64,000 nucleotides of DNA, taken from the NCBI RefSeq assembly GCF_023534745.1, contig NZ_JAMHJQ010000002.1, positions 195,761 through 259,760 on the forward strand, in the 5' to 3' direction. The notes below the pieces were generated by a model, which saw nothing but the letters and a program-made list of their open reading frames with translations, did no database searches and was not told the DNA's origin. Below, in pieces: positions 1-8,803 of the stretch (position 1 is its first letter; each line of letters begins with the position of its first letter). This DNA comes from Streptomyces sp. 35G-GA-8 (GTDB lineage: Bacteria > Actinomycetota > Actinomycetes > Streptomycetales > Streptomycetaceae). Position numbers and translations under genes: made by a program.

Positions 1-681
1 GGAGGTGACCACCTGGCCGCCGGCCCGGCTGGAGAGCACCAGTGTGGTGACGAGGACGACCAGCTCGCGGGACGGAAGGCGGTCGGCGAGTTCACCGAGC
101 GCGTCGTCCATGGTCTGTCCGAGGGCGAGTTGGTCGGCGACCCGGCGAAGCTCCTCGCCCGCCGGGTCGTCGAGTTCCTCCGCCGCCATCGCCAAAGCGG
201 TGCGCAGCGCGAGACCGGCCTGAGTCGCGTTGGCGAGCACCCGGGTCAGCTCGGGCAGCTGACCGATGAAGGCTTCCGTGCGCTTGGTGCGCTGCCAGTT
301 GAGGAAGGCGTTACCGCCCCAGACGCCGATCAGCGCCGCGAGTACGCCGAAGAACGGCGCGAATATCGCGCCGATCACGAAATACAGGGCGAGCAGACCG
401 GCGATCACGTAGACGATGTACTCGCCCGGCGTCAGATCGAGGCCCGTGGCGGCGATTTTGTGTTCGGTGCGCTTGCCCAGCTTGGTGGTGCGCAGTCGGC
501 GGTCGATGGCGACGAAACGACGGCGCCGACCGATCACGTTCGCGATCTGTCCCGTTTGGGACATACGGTCGACGAGCGCCTCCCGCTGGGCCTTGCCCGA
601 CGAGTAAACGTGCACGCCGATGACCGCGAGCACACAAGTGAGCAGTGTGACACCGATCGTCAGGAGCGGGAGATTATCCAT
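1..681 (-). CDS. tadB: Type II secretion F family protein, TadB-like (partial, 3' end outside window)
   Basis: The frame opens at an ATG (679-681) and runs without a stop to base 1, giving 227 codons of an incomplete protein. The N-terminus has a membrane segment at about residues 4-23 and a second hydrophobic pair at about 88-118. The cytoplasmic GspF/T2SSF domain begins near residue 155. This is the usual TadB layout: the inner-membrane platform protein of the Tad/Flp pilus machine, working with the CpaF ATPase encoded just upstream. The gene lies 97 bp behind cpaF in the same direction. A purine-rich AGAAGG lies about 12 nt before the start. TadC would be expected next, beyond the edge; TadB rather than TadC is inferred from gene order and the N-terminal membrane segment. 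Confidence 0.85.
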   Translation of the reverse strand, partial: MDNLPLLTIGVTLLTCVLAVIGVHVYSSGKAQREALVDRMSQTGQIANVIGRRRRFVAIDRRLRTTKLGKRTEHKIAATGLDLTPGEYIVYVIAGLLALYFVIGAIFAPFFGVLAALIGVWGGNAFLNWQRTKRTEAFIGQLPELTRVLANATQAGLALRTALAMAAEELDDPAGEELRRVADQLALGQTMDDALGELADRLPSRELVVLVTTLVLSSRAGGQVVTS

Positions 682-778
682 GTCGTGCGGGGACCTTCTC
701 GATGGACGGGGGAGGGCTCTGGGCTCTGGGGCTCTGGGTGGGGTCGGCAGGGACGTGGTGTGGTGTGTGCGCGTGGTG

Positions 779-2119
779 TCAGGCCGCCGTCTTCCGCACG
801 GCCAGTTCCGCCTCCGACTCCGCGGTCCCGAAGGCCGGTGGTACGGGTTCGCTCTTCAGATGGAGGCGTTCGGCGATCCTGCGCGGCAGCGGGTAGTACT
901 CGAACTCCCCGTGCACCCGCCCGTCCGGAGACATGGGCTGGGCGATGAAGCGGCAGACGGAGACGATGCGGTACTCCTCGCGGCCGTGCGAATCCACGAT
1001 GGCGATCTCGGTCACCCGGCGGGAGCCGTCGGCGTGCCGGGTGAGCTGCACGATGACATCGACGGCGCTGTTGATCTGGTCCTTGATCGCCACGAACGGG
1101 ATCTCGACCTCCGACATGGAGGCCAGGGTCTGGAGTCGCATCAGCGCGTCCTCGGCACTGTTGGCGTGAACGGTGGCGAGCGAGCCGTCGTGACCGGTGG
1201 ACATCGCCTGGAGCATGTCGAGCGTCTCTCCGCCGCGGACCTCACCGACGATGATGCGGTCGGGGCGCATACGCAGGGAGTTGCGTACGAGGTCGCGGAT
1301 GGTGACCTGGCCCTTGCCCTCCACGTTCGAGGGGCGGCTCTCCAGCGTGATCACATGGGACTGCTGGAGCTGGAGCTCGGCGGAGTCCTCGATGGTGACG
1401 ATGCGCTCGCCGTCGGGGATGAGTCCGGAGAGGGAGTTGAGCAGCGTCGTCTTCCCCGTACCGGTGGCCCCGGAGACGATCACGTTGAACTTCGCGCGCA
1501 CCAGACCGGCCAGCAGGATCATCATCTGCTCGTCCAGCGAACCGAGGCTAATCATCTCCTGGAGAGAGAAGGCCCTGGGGAATCGCCGGATGGTGAGGAT
1601 GGGGCCGGTCAGCGAGAGCGGCGGAATGATCACGTTCACACGCTCACCGGACGGCAGTCGGGCGTCGACCATCGGGTTCGCCTCGTCCACACGGCGGTTG
1701 ACCGTGGAGACGATCCGCTCGATGGTCTGCATCAGCTGCTCGTTGGAGGTGAACCGCATCGGCAGCTGCTCCAGCCGGCCGCCGCGCTCGACGAAGACCT
1801 GGTCCGCGCCGTTCACCATGATCTCGCTGATGGAGGCGTCTTCGAGCAGGGGCTCCAGGATGCCGAGGCCGAGGGCCTCGTCGACGACCCGGCGGATGAG
1901 CTGGGACCGCTCGATGGTGGAGAGGACCGGGCCCTCCCTGCTGATGATGTGGCTCAGGACCCGTTCCAGACGGGCCCGGCGCTCCGCCGCGGCGAGCGCG
2001 GACATCTCGGCGAGGTCGATCTCCTCCAGGAGCTTGGCGCGGTAGACCCCGACGAGGAGACTCTCCTCGCTCTGCCCGTTCGTCGGCTCGGGGCTGTTGA
2101 TGCGCGCCCGCAGGCTCAT
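779..2119 (-). CDS. cpaF: Tad pilus secretion ATPase CpaF/TadA
   Basis: Hexameric secretion ATPase (GspE/VirB11 superfamily) powering Tad pilus assembly at the inner membrane. Walker A GATGTGKTT sits at about residues 217-225, followed by the ASP-box/Walker B region (RMRPDRIIVGEVRGGE) and the His box (TGHDGSLATVHAN). The N-terminal region carries the CpaF ISEIMVNG motif. I chose the ATG at 2119 (446 aa), which has GGGAG 8 nt upstream. A longer frame to 2191 adds 24 unconserved residues and has no ribosome site. The gene lies between the TadE-like genes and tadB in one minus-strand operon. All catalytic motifs are intact. Confidence 0.93.
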   Translation of the reverse strand: MSLRARINSPEPTNGQSEESLLVGVYRAKLLEEIDLAEMSALAAAERRARLERVLSHIISREGPVLSTIERSQLIRRVVDEALGLGILEPLLEDASISEIMVNGADQVFVERGGRLEQLPMRFTSNEQLMQTIERIVSTVNRRVDEANPMVDARLPSGERVNVIIPPLSLTGPILTIRRFPRAFSLQEMISLGSLDEQMMILLAGLVRAKFNVIVSGATGTGKTTLLNSLSGLIPDGERIVTIEDSAELQLQQSHVITLESRPSNVEGKGQVTIRDLVRNSLRMRPDRIIVGEVRGGETLDMLQAMSTGHDGSLATVHANSAEDALMRLQTLASMSEVEIPFVAIKDQINSAVDVIVQLTRHADGSRRVTEIAIVDSHGREEYRIVSVCRFIAQPMSPDGRVHGEFEYYPLPRRIAERLHLKSEPVPPAFGTAESEAELAVRKTAA

Positions 2120-2208
2120 GTCCTCAACTCCCAGGTTTTGCTGATGTGCTCGGGTGGTGCGGTGGTGATGCGTAACGTCCGTGACCGGCATACGGCCGGA
2201 CTGCCGGG

Positions 2209-2580
2209 TCAGTCGAGGGGCATGGTGGCGCTCCTCCTGGCCTCACCGAGATCGAGAATGGCGGGCAGGATGGCCGGGATCGTGACCTCCGCGGTGATCG
2301 TCACCTCGTCACCGTTCCTCTCCTTGCGGAAGACAGTCCCGTCTGCCAACCACTCGCTCATCGACGCCGATCCGGCTTCCTGGTAGTCCATGGTCGCCTC
2401 GTTGTACGTCTCGGCGCGGGCTGCCGCCCGTGCCGCCGTACTCGCCTGCTGTACGGCGTACGCGGCGATCCCGAGCTGGATGGCGATGATGGCGACGGTG
2501 ATCAACAGGGTGATGACACCGACGAATTCGAGGGCGACCTGTCCCCGTTCGCGCGCGTCGTGCGCGGTGCGCTGCACCAT
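2209..2580 (-). CDS. TadE-like pseudopilin
   Basis: A 123-aa protein with a prepilin-type N-terminus: a short basic leader, then RG|QVALEF (type IVb cleavage-site pattern with Glu at +5), then a hydrophobic helix of about 20 residues ending in alanine-rich sequence. The rest is a small periplasmic domain. TadE/TadF-type pseudopilins are processed by the CpaA/TadV prepilin peptidase and are needed for Flp pilus assembly; the peptidase gene is not in the window. The ATG at 2580 is preceded by AAGGGAGAGC, so the 60-residue longer frame is rejected. Only 2 bp separate it from the upstream TadE-like gene. Confidence 0.85.
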   Translation of the reverse strand: MVQRTAHDARERGQVALEFVGVITLLITVAIIAIQLGIAAYAVQQASTAARAAARAETYNEATMDYQEAGSASMSEWLADGTVFRKERNGDEVTITAEVTIPAILPAILDLGEARRSATMPLD

Positions 2581-2582
2581 GG

Positions 2583-2990
2583 TCAGCTCTCCCTTACGGC
2601 CGAGGCATGGCCCGGGACGGTGATCGGGATGTTGAGGCCGGGGAAGAGCACCGGCATTTCGAGGTCGACCTCGGCCTTCACCAGATCCTGGCCGTCGTTC
2701 TGGCATCGGATCTCGGCGTTCCAGGCCCCGGGAAGGTGCTCGGTCCCGGCCCGCTCGCACGCCTCGTTCCGCGTCTCGTACTCCGCCACCGTCCCCGCCC
2801 GCACCGCCTCGTCCGCCGCGTTCCCCGCCAGCGAGAAGGTGTAGCCGACCAGGGCGGCCTGCCAGAGCAGGATCACCGTGGCCAGAATGACCGGGACCAT
2901 GCCGACGAACTCGATGGCGACCTGCCCTCGGTCATCCTCGATGGCGACCTGCCCTCGGTCATCGCGTATGTCTGTTCTTGGGACACTCAT
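2583..2990 (-). CDS. TadE-like pseudopilin with duplicated prepilin motif
   Basis: A 135-aa TadE-family protein with a basic leader, a prepilin motif RG|QVAIEF, a transmembrane helix (VGMVPVILATVILLWQAALV) and a C-terminal domain with two Cys residues that could form a disulfide. Unusually, the motif block DDRGQVAIE occurs twice in tandem at residues 10-18 and 19-27, because of an exact 27-bp duplication. The first copy is followed by Asp rather than Phe, so only the second has a full G|xxxxEF site. The start at 2990 has a GGAGGGGGAGC-type ribosome site. It is transcribed with cpaE upstream and a second pseudopilin 2 bp downstream. Confidence 0.87.
   Translation of the reverse strand: MSVPRTDIRDDRGQVAIEDDRGQVAIEFVGMVPVILATVILLWQAALVGYTFSLAGNAADEAVRAGTVAEYETRNEACERAGTEHLPGAWNAEIRCQNDGQDLVKAEVDLEMPVLFPGLNIPITVPGHASAVRES
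2910..2963 (-). repeat. Exact 27-bp in-frame tandem duplication
   Basis: Bases 2910-2936 and 2937-2963 are identical, so the TadE-like gene encodes the segment IEDDRGQVA twice. The unit is a multiple of three and keeps the frame open. It covers exactly the prepilin leader/cleavage motif. Confidence 0.95.
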
Positions 2991-3028
2991 GCGTCAACGC
3001 TCCCCCTCCGGCTGGTGGGCTGGCCTCA

Positions 3029-4285
3029 TCAGTCCTGCTGTCTCGATCGTCCGCGCAGGACCCCGACCGATCCGCGGTCCCCCTTGAGCTTGGTGTTCTT
3101 CTCCCCGCCTTCGGGCGCTCTCACCAGACCCAGTTCCCCGGCCAGCCCCCACATCGCCTGCTTCACCGTGGACTTGGACTCCAGATCCTGCATCCGGCCC
3201 GCGTCGACGGCGGCCTGGAGTTCCTTGAAGTTGGCCGGGATCGTCACCCGCGCGACGCGGGTGCTGGTGATCCGTTCGATCAGCGGCGGCTGGATCTCGG
3301 TGCTGCGGTTATGGCGGTTGACCACGATCACGGTCTCCTCCGCCTTGCGGATCTGGAGCCGGTCCCACAGCCGCACCATGCGCTTGGCCGCCCGGACCGA
3401 CACCACATCGGGGGTCGTCAGCAGCAAGGTGGTGTCGGCCATCTCGATCGCCGCGGCGTTGGCGCTGTTCATCTGGGTGCCGCAGTCGATGACGACGACC
3501 TCGTAGCGGTTGCGGAGCGCGCTGACGATCTGTCGTACCGACCGTTCGTTGACCTCCTCGCCGCGCTCCCCCTCCCCCGGCGCCAGCAGCATCCCTATCC
3601 CGCTCGGGTGGAGGTAGACGGCGTCCTGGAGCACCCGGGGAGATATGTCCTGGATGGAGGCGAGGTCCACGATGGAACGGCGGAACTGCACATCGAGGTA
3701 CGAGGCGATGTCGCCGGCCTGGAGGTCGAGGTCCGCGAGCGCGGTGTTCATGCCGGACGCCCGTGCCGCCAGCGCCAGTTGGACGGCGACCATGGTCGTA
3801 CCGACGCCGCCCTTCGCGCCGCTGACCGTGATGACCGTGCCGCCGGGGCCGGTGAACACGTCCGCGCCCTGGCCGAGATGGCGTCGTACCCCCACCGACC
3901 AGGCCGCCGCGGCCTGTACGCGCTGGGCGAGTTCCTCGTACGAGAGCGGCAGCCCGACCAGACCGCGGGCGCCGGAGTCCATGGCCGCCGCGAAGAGGCC
4001 GGGACCGGCGTCCGTGGTGACGAGGATGACCCCGACGGCCGGGAAGCGCAGGGCCACTTCCCGGATCAGTTCGAGCGCCGGTACCGGACCGATCCGCTCA
4101 TGGACCAGGACCACTTCCGGCAGTTCGTCGATCGACTCGGCGGCCAGCCTCGCCAGGGTGTCGATCAGTGAGGTGGAGTCACCGACAGGTGCGGCCGGCT
4201 CGGCGTCGGGGAGCTGGCTGAGCAGCGTCGTGATGGACCGGGCGGCATCCGCGTCTCCGACTACCGGCAGGATTCTGGTGCTCAT
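3029..4285 (-). CDS. cpaE: Tad pilus localisation ATPase CpaE/TadZ
   Basis: A 418-aa protein with an N-terminal receiver-like domain (about 1-130, atypical for phosphorylation) and a C-terminal MinD/ParA-type P-loop domain. The deviant Walker A KGGVGTT is at residues 158-164, Walker A' is LADLDLQAGD, and VVIDCG forms Walker B. CpaE/TadZ places the pilus machine in the cell. Its ATG is 4 bp behind the cpaB stop, so the two are co-transcribed. The tail (from about residue 385) is basic and low in complexity. No key residue is missing. Confidence 0.9.
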   Translation of the reverse strand: MSTRILPVVGDADAARSITTLLSQLPDAEPAAPVGDSTSLIDTLARLAAESIDELPEVVLVHERIGPVPALELIREVALRFPAVGVILVTTDAGPGLFAAAMDSGARGLVGLPLSYEELAQRVQAAAAWSVGVRRHLGQGADVFTGPGGTVITVSGAKGGVGTTMVAVQLALAARASGMNTALADLDLQAGDIASYLDVQFRRSIVDLASIQDISPRVLQDAVYLHPSGIGMLLAPGEGERGEEVNERSVRQIVSALRNRYEVVVIDCGTQMNSANAAAIEMADTTLLLTTPDVVSVRAAKRMVRLWDRLQIRKAEETVIVVNRHNRSTEIQPPLIERITSTRVARVTIPANFKELQAAVDAGRMQDLESKSTVKQAMWGLAGELGLVRAPEGGEKNTKLKGDRGSVGVLRGRSRQQD

Positions 4286-4289
4286 GCCC

Positions 4290-5000
4290 TCACTTGTCCC
4301 CTTCGAGGGTGTAGGTGTTCTCCCCCGGGCGCAGCGTGGTGGGGCTGCCGTCGGCGAGGAGCGCGAGGCGTACGTGCTTCGCGAAGGACTCGGCGTACGC
4401 GACGCGCTGGGCGTCCTTGGTCTTCAGCGCGAAGGTGATCGGGACGGCTTTGGTGGCCGCGCTGCGGCTGCTGTTGCTCTCGTCGGGCTGCAGCGCGGTG
4501 AGCTTGCCGACGTCGAGGACCTTGGCGTTGGGGACGATGATCCGGGACTCGGCTGCGGCGTCCCGGCTGTCGCCCGCAAAGGTCGCGAAGATGTTCACCA
4601 GGTCGCCGGGGAGGATCTTCCCGGCGACACCGGTCGACGCGTCGATCATGATCGCGATCTCCTGCTCGTCATTGGCGAGCGCGGGCCGATTGACGATCAT
4701 GTCGTCCTGAAGGAGCGAGCCCTGCTTGAGCTGGGTGACGGCGATCTTTCCGTTGACGACGGCCAGATCGGTCACCGCGTTCTCGGAGAGCCAGCGCTTG
4801 GGCATGCTGATCTTCTCGAACTGGCCCTCGTTGAGCGGGGTGTACGGAGCGACATCCGCCTTCAGGCGGTACGCGTCCACCTCGGGTCCGACCTTCGAAT
4901 TCACGTCGCTTATCACGGAGAGGACACCGGCGAACGCGGCGAAGGCGCAGAGGACCGAGAGAAGAAGGAGTATGACGCCGCGGCGTTGCCGTGAATTCAT
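4290..5000 (-). CDS. cpaB: Flp pilus assembly protein CpaB/RcpC (SAF domain)
   Basis: A 236-aa protein with an N-terminal membrane anchor (about residues 8-30) and a SAF-type domain (about 44-110, including TPLNEGQFEKI and KQGSLLQDDMIV). The following RcpC/CpaB domain includes ILPGDLVNIFATF. The family sits in the periplasmic/exported part of the Tad machine, and in monoderm actinobacteria it is probably an envelope-anchored scaffold. It is the first recognised pilus gene of the operon, with cpaE 4 bp downstream. No promoter was firmly identified in the 298 bp upstream. Confidence 0.88.
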   Translation of the reverse strand: MNSRQRRGVILLLLSVLCAFAAFAGVLSVISDVNSKVGPEVDAYRLKADVAPYTPLNEGQFEKISMPKRWLSENAVTDLAVVNGKIAVTQLKQGSLLQDDMIVNRPALANDEQEIAIMIDASTGVAGKILPGDLVNIFATFAGDSRDAAAESRIIVPNAKVLDVGKLTALQPDESNSSRSAATKAVPITFALKTKDAQRVAYAESFAKHVRLALLADGSPTTLRPGENTYTLEGDK

Positions 5001-5298
5001 GAGCGGTACAACCTCGTTCGGTGACGTGAGTGTGAGGGACGTGAGTATGGGGGCGGGGCGTGAGGACGGGGTGTGAGCACTCGGTGTCGCGGGCTCGGGG
5101 TGGGAGCCGATGGTGAAGACCGAGTGTGCGGTCGGTGCGTGAAGTCTGGGTGAGGAGTCGGACGTCGGATCGGCGGGTATCTGGAGTTCGGCGGGTGTCC
5201 GGAGTCGGGGGAGGCGACGGAACCCCGGGGCCGGAGGGACGCGTAGAGAGCGCTTCCGGTCGCGCGCGACGTTGCGCGTGGTGTTCCGTCCAGGTGAT
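5001..5298. other. Non-coding gap upstream of cpaB
   Basis: About 300 bp with no convincing gene. It is unusually rich in GTGAG/GGGTG-type degenerate repeats on the plus strand and probably holds the tad promoter, although no clear -35/-10 pair can be named. Both neighbours read leftward, so read-through from the zinc-ribbon gene is possible. Confidence 0.5.
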
Positions 5299-6168
5299 CT
5301 AGGTGGATGTTCCCTGGTTCAAGACAGCCGCAGAGCCCATTTGGTTCTCCGGCGGCGCGAGCGGAGCGGAACAGAATCCGCAGCGGTCACCTATGAGTTC
5401 GATACCGCACCAGGAACACACCTCTCTTCGTACGGAGGAGACCAGCTGATAGAGCACGGAGATATCAGGCAGAAAGGCGGCGAACTCGACCATCTTGGAA
5501 GTCCCCCACCAGCGTGGTGAATCCGCCGGGAGGGCGCTCTCCTGGATGCCCTGGACGCGCCACGCGGGCGCGAGGGTCTTGGTCACCCAGTCGGATTGCG
5601 ACTGCCCCTTGCCGACGATGAGTTGGGTCCCGAAGTCGGGGCCGGCCAGTTCACCGGACCCGCCGATCTTGATCAGTTGGGGTGACGGGTTGGCGAGCAC
5701 CCCGAACTGGGACCCGGGCACCCAGGACTTCGCATGGGTCTTGAGGCTCACGGGCACCCGGTCGAGCCTGGTCACGGAGTTGAGGAGCGCTCCGGCGTAG
5801 ATGTAGTGCGAGAGCAGCCGGGCCGCGGAAGCGACGATTCCGGCACTGAAGTCACAGATGGACAATTGCCGCAGCTGGCGCACGAGTACGGCCACGCCGA
5901 GCGGCGGCAGATCAAGTTTGAGAAGCGCGATCCGATCGGTTTCCAAAACCGACCGGACGGTGTGCAGGCGTCGTTCATGAGCCGCCGTGATCGACGCGGG
6001 ATAGAGCGCCACGACATAGCCGTGCTGCTCCACGAGGACCTGCATGTCGGCGAGCGCGGCGTCCAGTGGCTGGGCGTCGGGTGACTGGAGCAGCGCCGCG
6101 GTCGGCGTCTGCTGGTCCGTCGGTGGTAGCACCAGGTCAGGACTGGTGACAGCAATCGCGGTCGGCAC
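5299..6168 (-). CDS. Unknown protein with C-terminal zinc ribbon
   Basis: A 289-aa protein starting at GTG (6166-6168), with GGGGA 7 nt upstream. Family not recognised. Residues about 1-230 look like a mixed alpha/beta globular domain with no signal peptide. The C-terminus contains CSWCGIELIGDRCGFC, a CxxC-x9-CxxC zinc-ribbon knuckle. It is transcribed toward the tad operon, so it may be a cytosolic partner or regulator of pilus genes; that link rests only on position. It lies divergent from the prepilin-like gene at 6514. Confidence 0.7.
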   Translation of the reverse strand: MPTAIAVTSPDLVLPPTDQQTPTAALLQSPDAQPLDAALADMQVLVEQHGYVVALYPASITAAHERRLHTVRSVLETDRIALLKLDLPPLGVAVLVRQLRQLSICDFSAGIVASAARLLSHYIYAGALLNSVTRLDRVPVSLKTHAKSWVPGSQFGVLANPSPQLIKIGGSGELAGPDFGTQLIVGKGQSQSDWVTKTLAPAWRVQGIQESALPADSPRWWGTSKMVEFAAFLPDISVLYQLVSSVRREVCSWCGIELIGDRCGFCSAPLAPPENQMGSAAVLNQGTST

Positions 6169-6513
6169 GCTGGTTCCCCGTTCGGCTCCGGCCGCCGGAG
6201 TCCCGACGGCCGCAGTTCTCCCCTGCTGGGCGCTTCTGCTTCAGCACTTTATCCACCTCGTACTGTGCAGAGAACACCTATCAGATGACGATGCCAAGGG
6301 CTTGGGCGGCTCCCTCCGGCAAAGCCGGACGAAGCAGTCAGCTGTTCACTGCCGTTTCAACTAATATTTCATTTCGTCGAATTCCGCATCCAATCGCTCG
6401 GCTTTGGGCCCGAGTTGGGCCCACGGACCCACGAACGGGCATGACCCGCGCCCGTACGCTCCCTTTCCGATTCCGCGTGCGAAAGGCACTCGGTCACGGA
6501 GGGGGACGGGCCG
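6169..6513. other. Divergent intergenic region with an AT-rich patch
   Basis: A 345-bp divergent control region between the zinc-ribbon gene and the prepilin-like gene. A patch at about 6353-6391 is strikingly AT-rich for this genome. A GGGCCC-containing direct repeat follows at about 6406-6421. It presumably holds promoters for both sides; I see no convincing gene. Confidence 0.5.
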
Positions 6514-8109
6514 ATGAGACGCCGGACGGGACGCCCAACGGGCCTCCCGACGTATCACTGGATGAGACGCCGGGCGGAACGACGGACGCCGCCGGGCCAC
6601 GGGCGGGACCGAGGGGCCACGGCCACCGAGTACGCGGGTGTGATCGTGGTCGTGGCGGCGGTCGTCGGGGCACTGGTCGGTACGGGAGTCGACCAGACCC
6701 TCGCCGACGGGCTGCGCTGTCTGGTCACCTTCAGCGGCCCCTGCGACGCGGGCGGCGGCGGAGGGCGGAACCAGTCCGCGCCCAAGACCGACGCCGATTA
6801 CGAGCCGCCGCTCTGTCAGATCTCCTCCGTCACCGACAAGGCGGGGGCCAAGGCGAAGGTCCTCTTCATCGAGTGGGGCGAGGAGTACGGCTTCCAGCAG
6901 ACGACGTTCCAGTCCAACAAGGACCTCAACAAGGACGGCAAGGTCGACGCGAACGACCAGCAGGTGATGATGACGTTCACCGACGCCGCCTCCGTCGCCG
7001 CCAAGAAGGACTGGAAACCGGGCGCGAAGATAGGCAAGTTCGGCGCGGACAAGGTCGAACTCGGCGCCGGGATCAAGGTCACCAACGGCGACACCTGGGT
7101 CTTCGACAGCGAGGAGCAGGCCAAGTCGTTCCGGGACGACATCGAGGAACTCAAGACGTACGAGCTGGCCAATCGGAACACCAACGCGCGCGGCGGCGGC
7201 CTCGGCAACAGCATCCTCTATCTCTTCGGCAAGGGCCCGATGGCCAAGGAGGAGGAGCTGCGCGACCGGATCGAGGAGAAGCTCGGCAACCGCCACATCA
7301 GCTACGGCAAGGTCGGACTGGAGGCCAGTGCGGCGGGCGGGCTCAAGCTCTCCGCCGGTGACGAGAAGAAGCTGAGCGCCACCCTCGGCGGGAACTTCAA
7401 GTTCTCGCCCGAGGTGACCTGGACCGACAACGACTTCAAGGGCACGAAGGCGTACACCTACAGCGCGGCGATCGAGTACGGCGGCAAGGTCGGGTACGAG
7501 GCCGGGCCCCTCAGCGGGGAGTCCTCCGCGTCCACCACCCAGACCGGCACGATCACCGTCACGCACGACAAGAAGACCGGTGAGCTGCTGCGCATCGACA
7601 TGACCCGCACGGTCGAGAAGGGCGCCACGAAGGACGGCGCGAAGGCCGGCGGGGACAACGGCAAGAGCGGCGACGACAAGCGCGGCGGCAGCGGCGGGGC
7701 GAAGGGCACCGACGGGTCCACCGGTATCGAGGTGGTCACCAACTCGGTGGTCATCCCGCCGGGTTCCGACGGCGACGAGCAGCGCCGGATCGCCCAGGAG
7801 TGGCTGGACGGCCACGGCGACAACGCCGCGCCCTTCACCTACATGTTCGACGACCACGCGCCGACGAAGCGCCCCGGCGCGGACGATCCGTTCGGTCGGC
7901 TGCTCTTCGACGAGGGGCTTTCCAGCCGGACGAACTACACCGGGCAGACGGAGGCCGCGGAGTACGGCTTCGAGCTGAACCTGGGGCTCAGCCTCGGCTT
8001 CTCGGTCTCCACCGAGAAGAAGGAGGAGACGCTCGACAAGGCGCAGTTCCTGGGGGCACCCCATGGGGACAGCCGCACCTACCTCCCGTACAGCTACTGT
8101 GCGAACTGA
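6514..8109 (+). CDS. Large exported protein with Flp-type prepilin N-terminus
   Basis: A 531-aa protein of unrecognised family. Its N-terminus is basic and then reads RG|ATATEYAGVIVVVAAVV, a textbook type IVb (Flp) prepilin signal with Glu +5 and Tyr +6, followed by one hydrophobic helix. Real Flp pilins are only about 50-70 residues. Here the helix is followed by about 470 residues of hydrophilic extracellular-type sequence, including two Cys after the helix and a Gly/Asp/Lys-rich low-complexity stretch (about 370-400). The start has a strong GGAGGGGG ribosome site. It may be a prepilin-peptidase-processed surface protein or minor pilin of the neighbouring Tad system. A lipoprotein gene follows 28 bp later. 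Confidence 0.75.
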   Translation: MRRRTGRPTGLPTYHWMRRRAERRTPPGHGRDRGATATEYAGVIVVVAAVVGALVGTGVDQTLADGLRCLVTFSGPCDAGGGGGRNQSAPKTDADYEPPLCQISSVTDKAGAKAKVLFIEWGEEYGFQQTTFQSNKDLNKDGKVDANDQQVMMTFTDAASVAAKKDWKPGAKIGKFGADKVELGAGIKVTNGDTWVFDSEEQAKSFRDDIEELKTYELANRNTNARGGGLGNSILYLFGKGPMAKEEELRDRIEEKLGNRHISYGKVGLEASAAGGLKLSAGDEKKLSATLGGNFKFSPEVTWTDNDFKGTKAYTYSAAIEYGGKVGYEAGPLSGESSASTTQTGTITVTHDKKTGELLRIDMTRTVEKGATKDGAKAGGDNGKSGDDKRGGSGGAKGTDGSTGIEVVTNSVVIPPGSDGDEQRRIAQEWLDGHGDNAAPFTYMFDDHAPTKRPGADDPFGRLLFDEGLSSRTNYTGQTEAAEYGFELNLGLSLGFSVSTEKKEETLDKAQFLGAPHGDSRTYLPYSYCAN

Positions 8110-8137
8110 CCCGGCCGGCGACAGGAGCACACCAGCC

Positions 8138-8794
8138 ATGAGGACACCCGCCATGACCACCCCGACCGGCGCGACCGGCGCGACCGGCCGGACGATCCCG
8201 AACAGCCCGAGCAGCCCGAACACCCCGAACACCCTCGACAGCGGGAAGGCACGCCGGTGGCGGGCGGCGGCCTCCGCCTGCGCCGCCTCCGCCGTCGTCG
8301 CGCTCGTGGCCGGGTGCGGTACGGACTCGACGGCCGGCGTGGTGCCCGAGGGCTGGGGCACGCTCAGGACCTCGTCGGTCACGGTCGCCCATCCGCCCGC
8401 CTTCACCCCGCAGGGCGCCGGTGAGCGGAGCGAGTACAACGCGGCGGCGGCGACGCTCGCGGAGGGCGGCAAGGACGTCGGGATGATCACCGTCCAGCTG
8501 GACTTCACCAACGCGGACTCGGTGGAGGAGGCGGCGATCGGCGCCGAGGCGGGCATAGCCCTCGGCTCGACGCTCGGCAAGCAGCGGGAGATCGAGGTCG
8601 CCGGTCCTGAGGGCAGGACGGACGCCAGACGCATCGACTTCGAGTTCACCGAGAAGGGCTCCCGGATCAAGGGCGTGATCGTCGCGGGTCTGGACTCCGC
8701 GAACACGTCCTACGCGGTACGGGTCGACGCGGCCAAGGGGAGACTCGGCGACGGCGACCTCACGAAGATCATCGACTCGATCACGCTCAAGTAG
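8138..8794 (+). CDS. Putative lipoprotein
   Basis: A 218-aa protein starting at ATG 8138, with CAGGAG 10 nt upstream. A lipobox VAGC places the lipidated Cys at residue 60, after a basic/hydrophobic stretch; the n-region is unusually long and Pro/Ser/Thr/Asn-rich. The mature part (about 158 aa) resembles the LpqN/PsbP-like class of small actinobacterial lipoproteins in general character, but I cannot assign a family. It is probably an envelope partner of the prepilin-like protein upstream; function unknown. Confidence 0.7.
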   Translation: MRTPAMTTPTGATGATGRTIPNSPSSPNTPNTLDSGKARRWRAAASACAASAVVALVAGCGTDSTAGVVPEGWGTLRTSSVTVAHPPAFTPQGAGERSEYNAAAATLAEGGKDVGMITVQLDFTNADSVEEAAIGAEAGIALGSTLGKQREIEVAGPEGRTDARRIDFEFTEKGSRIKGVIVAGLDSANTSYAVRVDAAKGRLGDGDLTKIIDSITLK

Positions 8795-8803
8795 GCGGCT
8801 GTC

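Noticed and set aside
6361-8706. A 781-codon minus-strand frame opposite the prepilin-like gene and lipoprotein
   Set aside because: The plus-strand genes have signals, ribosome sites and codon bias; the antisense frame is compositional noise.
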